Shown here: one piece after another, positions 33,101 to 44,535 of the stretch
How positions within the stretch are numbered: position 1 is the stretch's first letter
Layout: each line of letters opens with the position of its first letter
DNA from: Cryptomeria japonica
Taxonomy: Eukaryota; Streptophyta; Pinopsida; Cupressales; Cupressaceae
Assembly (NCBI RefSeq): GCF_030272615.1
Contig: NC_081410.1
Location: forward strand, 112,668,433 to 112,732,432
DNA: 64,000 bases
Direction of reading: 5' to 3'
Position numbers and translations under genes: made by a program
The notes under the pieces: model-generated
What the model was told of the DNA's origin: nothing
Seen by the model: the letters and a program-made list of their open reading frames with translations, nothing else
Database searches by the model: none

Positions 33101-33701
33101 CTTGTTGTGAGAGATGTATTGCAACATAATTGTTTACATGTTTTTCTTATCTTTGTGGATATTCCTTGGTTCTACATGATATTGGTTACACCTTCTATGT
33201 GATGCTATTGGTAGACTTGGGATGCTTTGATCATTTTCATATTTGACATTGCCCATGTAGTGGGAGTTCCTAGATGTATATGGTCTTTATTGATAGGCTT
33301 GCACATGGGGAATGTGATTGCCGTTTATGGGTTGTATACATTGATGGTATGCGTTTACTATGTTTTTTATACCTTAAAGGTTTGGATGATTGGATGGATT
33401 AGCATTTTTTGTGGATGATATTTTCATTCATGTGGGTTTTCTTCTTATGGTAGCAACTTGGAACTTTTATTATCACAGGTTTGATGCTCGTGTTCTTTAT
33501 ATTGGTGCATATTCATATTGGCTTGTTCCTTTTCTTCCATAGGTGGCATGTTGGAGGATGACAAGATTTCTTGCTTAAGATGGTGGACATATTTGATGTT
33601 GGTTGCGGGTATCTTGATGGAGCATGAGAGCATTATGAATATTCATGTGATTTTGTGTATGGCTATGATGCACTTCATTGATTGACCCTATGTAATGTAT
33701 C
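30197..33701 (+). other. Noncoding internal region of the outer element; G+T-skewed
   Basis: No coding frame of note on either strand. The first ~560 bp resemble retroelement leader sequence (a CCACC-rich patch at 30410-30540). From about 30850 to 33690 the plus strand is strikingly poor in C and rich in G and T, with recurrent TTGATG/GATGG words. I interpret it as the interior of the element whose LTRs are 14423-15144 and 37745-38451, i.e. a large noncoding retrotransposon derivative. That is inference from position. Confidence 0.4.
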
Positions 33702-34429
33702 TTGGAGTTATTTGTTCAACCCCACAAGCCCATGAATCACTTCCAAGAAAAACACCTATCATGTCCAAAGGGAAGAAATCGTGATTAATGCTATGCAACC
33801 TTGAGATAGAATTGATCCAAAGAGGAATCTGATATGTAGATTAACTTGTAAATGAATTAGATATAATATAATGAATGAATTAGTTGCTTTATAGAAATCA
33901 AGAGAAACCTAATCTAAAATTAGTTCAAAGAACCAAATATTAGCTCAACTAAGTGAAGCTATTATTATCCTAATCTAATAAAATATTAGCTCAACTAAGT
34001 GGATAACGTAATTAAAGGACCTCATTAATTTAATAATTAGATTTAATGTCCTAATTACTCCAACACCCACCCCCCCCTCCCCATTAAGATTAAATTAGGG
34101 ATAAGCTAAAGAGATAATGATGAATGCAAAGATGCAAGCATGAATGGGTCTTGACAAAAAGGCCTAATTAGGTACCCATGTACAAACCAATACAACTCTC
34201 ACAAATAGAGAAAATGAGAAAAACCCAATAGGAGAAAACTTCTCTCCAAAAGAGAGAAAAATGAAATGAAAAAGAGCACATGTCACCAAGCATGAATAAA
34301 TCCAAACGTCCCCTTAAGTATTCAACTAGTCACATAAGTAAAATCAATACCCCCCCATAGGAGTGAAAGGAAGAGACAATGTATCCCCCCATAATGAAGA
34401 AGCTTCAATGCCAAAGGTGAATGGTCGAA

Positions 34430-35600
34430 GATGAATGCTGAAGATTGATAAGTTGATACTTTGTCATGTTTTTATCATCAAAACTCTTAGGTTTTTGCCA
34501 TCTTTTGGGTTGCATTGTGGTAGTGAAGTATTGTGAATTGACTATAAGTATTCCATGTGTTAAACCTGAACTTAAGAAATCATATTTGAACTTTGTCAAT
34601 TTATTCCTGCAGCCAAGTGATTGTTCCAGTTGTTATGCGGATTATTTGGGATAGTATCATATGTGAGTTAATGAATGTATTAATTAAGTAGAATACGTAT
34701 GCATGTCCTTGTATGTTGTTTTTGTTGCAGTGTAGATAATAAATGATGTCACGGTGGACATTCTCCTTTCGCGCCTGAAGAATGAAGAATCACATATGTG
34801 ATAACTGGAGATCAAACTGAAGAGGAGCTGAGCGAGTGCAAGGTACGGCATAACCGGAGCAGCCATATATCACTATGGGAGTTTAACTCTAGTGGGAATT
34901 GAATTCACAAAATATCGCTACGACGTGCAAAGACTGTGGTTCGATTTAGATCCATGTTTCCTGTAGCCAAGCTCTAGTTATCTTCTTCATCTGTCAATCA
35001 TCCGCCTCTTTTTCTGGGCATGATTTGAGTTGTCCATTGTAGTTGATCTTTGCTTTATAATAAGCTCTTCCTTTTTCTTTGAGGTTAGACAGAATAGAAA
35101 GGAATAGAGCAGAGAATTTTGACAAGCATTCTGGAGTTTTTCTTTTAGAATATGTAATCATTTTCAGGAAGCAATAAATGAAAGATATGTTGTTCTGATA
35201 TGTTAAAAGTATTTTTCTGGAAGCTTGATATCACTCATCCAAGGGGGCCCACTTGGTGAGTGATCCTATGTTTATGTTCATCGAAATTAGTTCTTCTTTA
35301 GTTACAGTAGAAGTTCATGCCTTGATTGTTCCTGTAGCCACTGGAAATAGATCCGCTGACTATTCTTGCAGCCAAGCCAGAACAGAGTGATTTTTGTCAT
35401 TTACATTAGATCATTCCAGCATTGTTTTTATAAGCTTTCATGTAGTCTTCTATGATTTCCATTCTTGCCTTTCCTTTCTGCATAATGTTAGTTACTGCAA
35501 CAATGCAGAATAGCCATTGAAGGAGATTAGTGCATATATAGTGCAGATCCATTTCGTCCCTAGGTTGATAACTAAATGAACACTAGCCATGAAAATAATA
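34430..35600 (+). other. Insert of non-retroelement character inside the small derivative
   Basis: This part lacks Copia similarity. It has intron-like features: T-rich tracts ending in GCAG (TTGTTTTTGTTGCAG near 34730; TTATTCCTGCAG near 34610). A recurring motif TTCCTG(C/T)AGCCA(A/C) with close variants appears four times (about 34602, 34958, 35329, 35365). It may be host gene sequence picked up by the element. No protein could be assigned. Confidence 0.3.
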
Positions 35601-36030
35601 ACTTTACTAGGTGAATGTCCAAACTTCGGATTGAGATTTCAATTAGAGTTATTATTATTATAGTTGGAGTAGCCAAAGATGATCCAAAAATGACACATGT
35701 TATTGCCCTTGGGGAAAAAATGAAATGAACAAGGTAGAAGAAACTCTATGAAAGGAGATGGAAGGAATGGTCTCATTATGGGTGCCATGAAAGACTGCTT
35801 AACTACCCACATGTCTAAATGATGATGTGCTCGATCAACTGAAGTGAATCCAAACAACTATGAAGATACTTGATAAACAACCTCAAAAGGCACTAATGAA
35901 GATGTGATGACAAGAATGTTGAAGTTTTTATTAAATAGGACGTGAAGATCCTCAAATATGTCCCCAATGTTTGCAATGCGTGACTCGATAAATAACCCTG
36001 CAATATCCATGGAGAAGTCATCACACAAAG

Positions 36031-36417
36031 CTAAAACTGGAAGGGAACTATTAACCTACTAAACTGAATCAATGGGGGCCATGTATGAGCCAATTCCAAG
36101 GTCATTAGAAACAACATAAAATGTAGTTTGAGATGGAGGCAATGTCTTGATGTGAAGAGTGGGAACATTAAGAAAGTTTCTGATCCATCAAGACATGGAA
36201 GACCTCTGATATACTCAAGCTCCTCTACAGTATCATCATCAAAGGGTATGTGATCTGCATGTGTAAGGGGAATAAGATACTCTATTGCAAGATCCTCTAT
36301 AAACGGAGAGAAATGAGGGTCTCCATAGATCTCCCAAAGTCTAGTCCAAAGTACATGGGGACACTCAAGGTCCGATATAGCACACATAGTGTTATGATCA
36401 ACACTAGAACAAATCAC
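36031..36417 (-). pseudogene. Gag fragment of the small derivative
   Basis: The translation contains CAISDLECPHVLWTRLWEIYG, which fits the Copia Gag UBN2 helix pattern (x-W-x-x-L-x-x-x-Y). The frame then drifts into acidic, non-conserved sequence. This is the only coding trace in the element. Confidence 0.5.
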
Positions 36418-37744
36418 TCCTACCCCATGGTTTAATGATATTACCCCAAGCTCATCTACCTCTTGGAGTGATTGGTTTAGGTATTATTCTATACAAATAA
36501 GAAAAAATATCTATCCATGTAAGAGGTGTCAGGATGTCATGTCACCAACACTCATAATTACCCTTTTCCAGGATAATAATTGAAGGATGAAAAAAAACCC
36601 ATGATACCTCCTCAAATGAAATGATGACCCCAAAAACCTCAGTACATATAAAGAAGATCAAATAAATGCCTCTCCCATAAACAAATCCATTCCAGGTGCC
36701 AAAATGTCCAAGCAATTAACCAAATAGTGAAAACACTAAAATCCAAATCAAATATACATGGAGAAAAATCTGAAAAAATTGCATATATAGATCCAAAGAG
36801 ATATGAATCACCTTTCCAATGCGACAATAAAAATCAAAGATACCAGTGAAAAGATATGAGCTTAGAAGCTAAAACTAAATATCCACCTTTAATTGAGTCT
36901 GGCATAAAAATGGAGCTGAATCTAATGATGAAATTACTACCATTGAAAAGTGCTCAGAAATACCTTTCCAATGATATCTTGTTTGACCAATTTTGACACT
37001 ATATACAAAAGTTATGGCAAAAAGAATAATAGGCTAAATTTAAGTTGACAACTAGCAACACAACCCTTGTGATTTGATTTCTGGAAAATTTACTCACTTC
37101 TTGCAAAATCATTTTTACTCAATTTTTTTCGATAAAAAGTTATGGCCAAATCTTGATTTTTTGCTTTTTTTTATTTCCTCACAAAATATGACGAATATTG
37201 GAAAAATAAGATTGGCCCAGATGGTTTTTTGTTGCTGTGAAGTGAACCCAATTTTTTTTTCCAAGATGAGTCAAATTTTCTTTTCAAGATTGGATCTTTT
37301 AGAAATTGGACATGAACTTAACAAATCTAGAGTTCTGATACCATGTTAGAGCTATTTGTTCCAGCCCAAAAGCCCATAAATCACTTGCAAGCAAAACACC
37401 TATTGCATCTAAAGAGAAGAAGCCATGATTCATGCTATGCAACCTTGAGAGAGAATTGATTGGAAAGAGGAATCTAATATGTAGATTAACTTGTAAATGA
37501 ATTGGATAGATTACAATGAATGAATGACATGCTTTATAGAAAGCAAGAGAAACCTAATCTAAAATTAGGAAACTAAATTTAGCTCAAAGAGCTAAAAATT
37601 AGCTCAACTATTAGCCTAATCTAATAAAAGATAAAAAAACACCTAAGTTTAGCTTAAGTGAATAAAGTAATTAAATGACCTAAATTATTAAATAATTAGA
37701 TAATATCCTAAATACTCCAACAATATCTACAACAAGTGAGAGAA

Positions 37745-38451
37745 TGTTAGCATTAGGTGTTGCACACTTTTCATATAACATTTTTTTTTTGGCAAAACGT
37801 ACTTTTCATATAACATTGATTAATTTAATTATACAATTAAATAATTATTTGGGGACACTTGAAAAGTTGTATGTAACATTGGGTTAGGTACGTTATGTGG
37901 GTCACAAATGGAAAAATTATTTACTCTAATATTTGGGGAACTATATTTAATAAAGTAAAAATTTAATACCTAATATTAAATGTAGGGTCAATGGTTTTAT
38001 GTAATACCACTTGGTGGTTTTGTGTGAGTTTTTGTCTATAAAAGCAAGCACATGTTTAATGGTTTAATATTGGCTAGTTGTGGTTTGGTTACGTTGTCAT
38101 TATATCGAGTCTTCTTCTGAGGAGTGTATGTGTAAGCCATGGCATGGGATGTGTGGTTGCATGCTTAGACACATGAAGGATGCATAGGAGAGGCTTGATG
38201 TTTCATATGCATTTATGAAAGCTTTATAAGTGTATTGTAATGTTTCATTGTTGAATAATACATTGAGCATGGATTCTTTTGGAGGCTAGGTTTTTTTTCC
38301 CTCTATGATGGTTTTTGTAGGGTATAACTTGTGTTATCTTGTGATATATTTTTTATCTTTGCATTTGGTTATATGTATATTTGTATGCATGCTTCTCTCT
38401 CATAGGGTTATGTAGGAGATGGATTGATCATCATGGTTGGTTTTCCTAACA
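37745..38451 (+). mobile_element. 3' LTR (707 bp) of the outermost nested element
   Basis: TGTTAGCATTAGG to GGTTTTCCTAACA, homologous along its length to 14423-15144. A purine-rich stretch (AAGTGAGAGAA) precedes it and no primer site follows, so it is a 3' LTR. It also contains a small insertion with a T10 run near 37780. Confidence 0.7.
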
Positions 38452-39778
38452 ATGTTTCACCCAAAATATAGGACAAAATGAACCGCTCACAAAATAACTA
38501 AAATAATTTGATAAAAAATCAATCTAGATATATGAATCAAATAATAAATGTTGAATTAACTACATGGGAATTAAATGATTTTATTTGTGATACTTAGCTA
38601 GATTCTATAGATGGGAAAAATGATACTAAAAGTTTTAGGAATCAATTCACTACATTGTTAGAATGAGATGGTTTGTTTAAGTGAGTGTATCACAATCCAT
38701 AAGATAACTATGTACTAATTTTGTTCAAATCCATGAATGTGGGCTTTCTTTTTGCACTCGTGGATATGAATTGACATTCACATGAACTTGTTCTCACGAG
38801 AATAAACTACTAGAAATTTGATTTTAAGAATTTGTTTGCCTTGATATTCAACTATTTGAATACTTCCAAGTAGTGATTTGAAAACCCTTTGGGGCATCTG
38901 TTGAATTGGAAGGGGTTGTGCTCTCCTTAATCAGACTCCTAGGATGATTAATTAAATGATATTGTCCAAACTATCAAGGACAATAAGAAAGTGTGCAAAC
39001 GTTTGCATGGGATGTAAATTTATGTAATCCTATGATAATGTTACTATGATGCTCAAAATGTTCTAGATTATTCCTTTACCACTAGATTCCTAGGTTGTCC
39101 TTGACGATTGGACATAATTTAAAATGAATGATTAAATTTCTTGAAACATAAATAACACACAAATCAACACAAACATGTGCTAGGTTAGCTCATAATAATT
39201 AGTGGGAGGGAGTTTACTATCATCAATTTGAATTTGAATGTTAAAACTTTATGGTTTAGATTTACAATTATACAAATGACTTAAGTTTTCACCCATGGAT
39301 CTAATGTAGGCTAATGAATGAGTGGTCTAGGTACTAAGACCAATCTTTGAAGATAAATGATAATCCGATTTAGATAGGATGATATAAAAATCCATATTTA
39401 CACAGAAACATACCACTAATAGACTTGTTATTACACTAAAGACACTAATCTGAAAAGAGCCAAATCATAAGAAAAAAAAATGGCTATACAATTTCATTAT
39501 TACAGATATAAATATAAATTTAAAATTATAAAAAAAAATTCACATTATCTTCATTATGAAAGCTCTTCAAAATATAATCCACATAAGTAATAAATATGAT
39601 AGATATGTAGGCTATGAAATGGCAAAGAAGTGGAATAAGTAATTCATGGAATTATGTCATAATTTATATGTAACATTTTGGTTCAATGCGTGTGAATCCC
39701 TTAAACAATGATATTTGGAAAAATGCTGCCCGTTTTACTATAAAATCATAGCAAACGTATAAACAGAAATTTACAACT
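38452..39778. other. No gene; AT-rich sequence upstream of the tRNA
   Basis: I see nothing coding and no LTR pair. In the last 50 bp before the tRNA are TATAAAA-like sequence (39740) and CAA at 39774-39776, which fit plant tRNA promoter context. Confidence 0.5.
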
Positions 39779-39868
39779 GGTCCCGTAGCTCAGTTGGTTA
39801 GAGCGTTGGTCTTATGACATCGCTTGTTAGCAAGCCGAAGGTCGCGGGTTCGAGCCCCGCCGGGACCA
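39779..39868 (+). tRNA. tRNA-Ile(UAU) with a 16 nt intron
   Basis: It folds fully: acceptor GGTCCCG/CGGGACC, D stem GCTC/GAGC, anticodon stem TTGGT/GCCGA with two G-U pairs, T stem GCGGG/CCCGC with loop TTCGAGC, and discriminator A (39868). The anticodon loop CTTATGA has anticodon TAT at 39813-39815. The intron is 39817-39832, between positions 37 and 38, as in eukaryotic nuclear tRNAs. tRNA-Ile(UAU) is one of the few nuclear tRNA families known to carry introns (tRNA-Tyr and elongator tRNA-Met are others), which supports a functional gene. Box A (TAGCTCAGTTGG) and box B (GGTTCGAGCCC) are intact. There is no CCA in the DNA, as expected for a nuclear gene. Confidence 0.96.
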
Positions 39869-39878
39869 CTATCTAATG

Positions 39879-39883
39879 TTTTT
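39879..39883 (+). terminator. Pol III terminator
   Basis: T5 run ten bases after the tRNA 3' end, sufficient for RNA polymerase III termination. Confidence 0.85.
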
Positions 39884-40465
39884 AAACGTTAGCGTGTCTG
39901 TGGGCTTTTGTTCTCTAGAACCTTTTAATTTTTTTAAAAATTAACTCTCGTTCAGCGTATTCACTTTTTCAAGCAATGAATAATAATGTGTTGAAATTAG
40001 ATGGTGGACATTGTATTTTTATTTTTTAAAATTTTAGATTTTGTTCAATTATTGAGAATTTTAAAATATACTCTTTATTTTTCCAAAGGATGAATATATT
40101 TATAGTGTTGAAGAGTGTAAGAAAATTTTGAAAGTGATAAAATTGATGCTGAATAATATATTACTAATTATAATGTTTGTGTATGTAGTGGTATTGGATT
40201 TCTATGATAGTGTAAAATTCATCTTTTTTGTTGTAGTACAAGATCATTGGTTGTTTTTGTCGTACTTCCATTCTTGCTAGTATATGATACAAAACCATAT
40301 TGCTTCAAATACATCTCCAGTTGAACAATGTATTCTTCTTGTACTCCGAGCCATGCTCGAAATCACATCTGGATGAATTGCGAAAGATAATTGATAACAT
40401 AACTAATATCAGTCTTGGTGTAAGTAAAGTAAATGGAACTCAAGATACAAGAGTTGGTATAGAAT
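39884..40465. other. No gene recognised
   Basis: AT-rich. A 63-codon plus-strand frame at 40300-40491 has no recognisable motif and runs into an LTR-like sequence, so I do not call it. Confidence 0.45.
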
Positions 40466-40476
40466 GCTCTATACCA

Positions 40477-40865
40477 TGCAAGATTGGTTAAAGATTATAG
40501 CCACCCAAGATGTAGGCACTTCATGAAATTACAAGAGAGATCAACAATGATAGAAATATGCTATTTATTAAAGGATGCAAATGATAGATTATAATAGAAT
40601 TAATTATATGATATATAATTACAAAGGGGATCCATTAGTAATAAGTCCAAGGTGAATATATGATTGCATAATATTATGACATGTGTCTTAATCTTATGAC
40701 TTGAGACATTAACTGATAACTTAACCACTTAAGGTGGAAAAGTGATTTAACTATCAATCAAAAGTGGGAAGTATCCCATGTTTTAACTAAGTAAACTTAA
40801 GTAACATGTGTGATTATGACCAAGGTGTCAAACTTGCTAGGTACAATACCCCTTTCAAACCAACA
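40477..40865 (-). mobile_element. Probable isolated LTR (389 bp)
   Basis: On the sense (minus) strand it runs TGTTGGTTTG to ATCTTGCA. It is followed directly by TGGTATAGAGC (40466-40476), a primer site lacking one C. On the other side the sense strand reads CTTAAGGAGAGT, like a polypurine tract. Having both signals around one LTR fits an internal-LTR-internal arrangement left by recombination, but both are degraded. Confidence 0.42.
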
Positions 40866-40884
40866 ACTCTCCTTAAGTATAAAT

Positions 40885-41860
40885 TAGGTACATACCTTAT
40901 ATGAGACCAAAGTAGAGCTTTCCCACTTAAATTCATTGGAGCATACACATTAGTAGCCAAAATAATCTTCCCAAACTCCAAACTAGAGGCTACTAGAGAA
41001 ATAGCACAATGATTAGATAGCCACCAAAGTGGAACAATCTTTCATGGGTACCAAAAAAGAGCTAGGCCTCCAAAACAACCCAAGGAGCTAGTGCACTGAC
41101 ATTGACCACAACGCCAAATACTAGAAGAACATCAAACCATACAATCAACTGAAAGATTAGTCTCCTGGATACAAAAGATATTTGGATAATGAATTGCAAC
41201 CAAATCATGAATAACCTTTTGTCTAGGGATGCTAAATTCAACTCCCTTACATTCTAAGAAAGATAAATCATTGAAGAGATTGGAAAAAGTGAGTGTCAAT
41301 GGACTTGATGGATCTAGATTACACCAACACTTGCCCAACTAACTTAATCTTCTCTTAATCTTTCTTATGACCACCTTAAGAAGAATTCTAGAGAGGGCCC
41401 TTCTTAAGGGACCATTATTGCAACCCTAAATCATGAGGAGCACCTTTGCCTTTACCAATTCCAATACCTCCTTAGCCAAGTCTGTAAAAACAACATCATG
41501 ATGCATAACTCAAGATTAGCTTGGAGCACCCAAATCAAGACCACTAGGAGGCTCCTAGGGATTTTGTAGGCCTTGCAAAGATTGAGAGTCTTGAATAATA
41601 ACTTGTTCTTACACATCATCCATACCCATAACAGTAGCCCCGAAAGTGACATCAACTAGAATCCCTTCTTCCAAGGCCAAAGCTTCCAACACCTCAAAAC
41701 GATTGAAGCCTTCATCATTTTTCCTATCCCAAGAAGACCTCTTATGATCCCTCCCCTTGGCCTGAGGCTTAACACGCATGAAACCGTCCTTATTAGGATC
41801 ATCATCCAGCATAAGGAATTTTCCTTTGTCCTCTTTATCCACCTTTGGAGCAAGGGGACA
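40885..41860 (-). pseudogene. LINE (plant L1-type) fragment: end of ORF1 and start of ORF2 endonuclease
   Basis: Sense order on the minus strand: 41842-41609 has NRFEVLEALALEEG, a motif found near the end of plant L1 ORF1. 41338-41132 has FSIPRQKVIHDLVAIHYPNI followed by FCIQETNLS, the N-terminal endonuclease motif (PDI-x-CLQETK type). Further on, after frame changes, the ATNVYAP block of the endonuclease appears near 40930-40960. The reverse transcriptase is missing. 5' truncation or internal deletion is usual for LINEs. Confidence 0.75.
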
Positions 41861-41869
41861 ACAAAAACT

Positions 41870-43165
41870 TTAAGAAACCCCCCCTCGAAAATGATGTAAA
41901 ATATCGGTGATTTTTTTGGTAGTCGGAGATGAAAATAAGAATTTATTGGTGAGTTTTTCATTTTTCATGGAAACGTAATATAAATTTGGTTGGCGAATTT
42001 CTTGAAATCGAGAAAAATCAATAGAAAAGTTTGACGAATATTTAACTTTCTTTTCAAATATAAAATAATTTTTTGGCAAAACAAACATTTGATATAAACC
42101 AAAAAATAATTTTTACGGGCGCAATATATAAAACTTTAAACTTTAACTTGGCGAATCATGCTTCAAATAAAATAAATAAAATAATTTTACTGGCAAATTA
42201 TATATCTATTTTTTTAATCAGTAATATATAATTTTATTAATATTGAAAAAACTTGTACATAGTAGATATTACCACCCAAACCACAAAATCTATACTACCC
42301 AATCAACCACCCCCATCATGGTACATATTTCAAAACCACATTTACATATCCCCATTAAAAAAAATGGAAGCCTTGACTTCCCCAACAAAAAAGACAAACA
42401 TATTCAGAGAAGAAAATGGTGACATCCACATTCTCCGAGTATATAGAAATACAAAAAGACAAAAAGCAGAATTAGAAGGATAATTCATTCTCCAAAACAG
42501 TAAACCCTATCTTGCACAAGCTGTGCAAAGCGAAACAACCAATCAAAATTTTTCAACCACCTCTAGCGCCTTTATCTTTCATAGGAAATCACGACCCACT
42601 ATGGCCTAATGACAATGGCAGCCAAGTGCTCTGTTGTTCAAACCTAGAATAAATGGTTGGCGAATGACCGACTCAATTCCCTTGTCTAGTTTGTGAATGT
42701 CATTCACCCAAGGGATACCTACACCAATTTCTGCCCAAAGCGCCACATCCAAATCATCAACCAAAAAATTCCCATCAAACACCTCTCATAATAGAAGGAG
42801 AATACCAACTTTTCTACCCCCAAATCCAGAAGTGAAGACAAAAATCTGGAAGAAATGTCTGAGTTGACTCAGTAGCGATTCTCATCAACCAAAAAATCAC
42901 GCCCAAGCACCACAAAATCTTTTTAGTATAAAATCTAAATTTATAGATTCACTAGTCACTATCAAATTCCATCATTTCATCACAATGGTGTGTGTTGCAA
43001 AAGCAATATCATATCAAATTTTCACACATTTAAAGTTGGTAGTTAATATGTATCTATAACGTGGCATTAAAACGATTATCGAAAAGTCAAAATAATTGAA
43101 CAAAGGTAGTATTGGGCATTAAAACGATTATCGAAAATTTAAAAGAAAGGATGACAGGATAATAA
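41870..43165. other. No gene; includes TTGGCGAA-type repeats
   Basis: About 41980-42225 carries several GGCGAAT/GACGAAT/TTGGCAAA words like those at 2100-2500, perhaps a relic hAT end. From 42250 to 43165 I see no recognisable coding or LTR structure. Confidence 0.4.
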
Positions 43166-43531
43166 TGTTAGAGTAATCGGGTCTTTACTTGATTAATTAA
43201 ACAACATTTGTTTAATTATTTAAGTTCCCTTTATCTCTTTTACACTTAAGCTAACTTTAGGTGCATAATAATTAATTCTTTTATTAATTATTATGTGCAA
43301 GCCTAGGTTTTCCCTTTTAGGGTTTCTTGACCTATTAGAGGTTAATTTTCTTTTCTTTGTATTATTATTACATTACACTTTTTTGGTGAATATTGAGCTC
43401 TCATCTTTTTGAGCATTCTTCTGTGTATTTGGTTTTTCTTTATTGCTTCCTTGCTTCTCCTTGTAGCAGGTTTATTTCAGCTTGCAGAGATCATTTGGGC
43501 TCCTGTGGTATTGTATTTCTCAACTCTCACA
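43166..43531 (+). mobile_element. Solo LTR (366 bp) with perfect target duplication
   Basis: TGTTAGAGTAATCG to CAACTCTCACA, flanked by AATAA at 43161-43165 and 43532-43536. Its ends resemble the LTR of the 5-11 kb Copia (sense ending GGATTTGTATTTCTCAAATC versus GGTATTGTATTTCTCAACTC), so it is a diverged relative. No primer site follows, so it is solo. Confidence 0.85.
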
Positions 43532-43829
43532 AATAATGGACATTATCACTCGTTCCCAAATTGGAACAGTTCATAGGATGGTGAGTGCAAGGTAGTTGAG
43601 GCTCAGGTGGTCCATGACAGACTGGTAGTACTCATTCCTTAGCCTGGAAAGAGCGCCCAAATTTATAGTTGCAAAGTATTAGCCTCCATTTCCAAGTATT
43701 AGCGCTAAAAAATGAGCAAGATACATTAAATTCTATAAAAGGTAGATAGGGGTCCAAGGGATTTACATATCATCTTTGTTTTAGAAATTGTCGAAATTGA
43801 GAAGAATAGGAGTCAAAAGCTGGTTGGTA

Positions 43830-44446
43830 TGGATTCCCCATTGCGCCTTATAGCCTACAAGTGGTAGACAACATTCTTAGGCAAAATTATGGACATAAGT
43901 CTCTTTGAGGTTTTGAATTATTCTCATTGTTTGATCAGTAGGGTAGTAAGAAGGATACTTGGAGAGGAGTTCCTCTTCACATAGCATAAATATAGAGTGA
44001 ATATAGAGATGCCAACAATTTTTATGGCCACCCTACTACATGTAGATGTCTCTAAGGACAACATTGTGATGCTGTGTCAAAAATTGTTCAAGGAAACTTT
44101 TTTGGGGGAACTTGAAAAGGTTATGGAAAAAATTTATGAGGACCTCACTATCCCATACCCTAAAGACTACAATGTAATCATTTGGGATGGAAAACCAATG
44201 CCTCGACTTCCAAATTTGGTTATTGAGGACTTGAATATTTTCTTAGCTAGAAAATTCGGTATTATGCAGAATGCTTGCTTCCTGTTGAAACTTTTCCATA
44301 TCATGCAGAATGAAGGGGGTGAATGGATCCGTGGTTACATGTGGGTGAATGGAATTGACACCAGTGATGAAGAGGATATGGAAGCTATGAGTCTAGCGGG
44401 TCTAGAGGACATAATGAAAGAAGGAGATTCAGGTCCTAACACTTAA
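43830..44446 (+). pseudogene. Unidentified decayed ORF
   Basis: One frame is open from about 43830 with TAG stops near 43862 and 43983, then runs uninterrupted to 44446 (149 codons from a GTG at 43997). It has coding-like composition: an acidic C-terminus (DTSDEEDMEAMSLAGLEDIM) and VIIWDGKPMPRLPNLVIEDL in the middle. No family recognised. It lies between two solo LTRs, so it may be a retroelement or host remnant. Confidence 0.45.
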
Positions 44447-44535
44447 ACTGGAAAGAGCTACACTCCTTCTAACTTGGATGTCAAAGAGAAAAGCATTGTC
44501 TCTGGGTAACTAGGAACACCATAAAGACTTGCCTA

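Larger units (their letters stand above)
33702..37722 (-). mobile_element. Non-autonomous Copia-type derivative (about 4.0 kb)
   Basis: The LTRs are 33702-34065 and 37344-37722, old and diverged with several indels. The primer site at 37332-37343 reads TGGTATCAGAAC on the sense strand (one change). A G-rich polypurine tract lies next to the other LTR (34066-34088). Possible target duplication: GTATC (33697-33701) versus ATATC (37723-37727), if the first two LTR bases were lost. The interior has a gag fragment and no pol. Confidence 0.78.

Noticed and set aside
36250-36435. Plus-strand 61-codon frame
   Set aside because: Antisense to the gag fragment at 36031-36417.
14418-38456. Target duplication for the outer LTR pair
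   Set aside because: GGGTT and ATGTT share only three bases, so I did not use it as proof that the two LTRs are one insertion.
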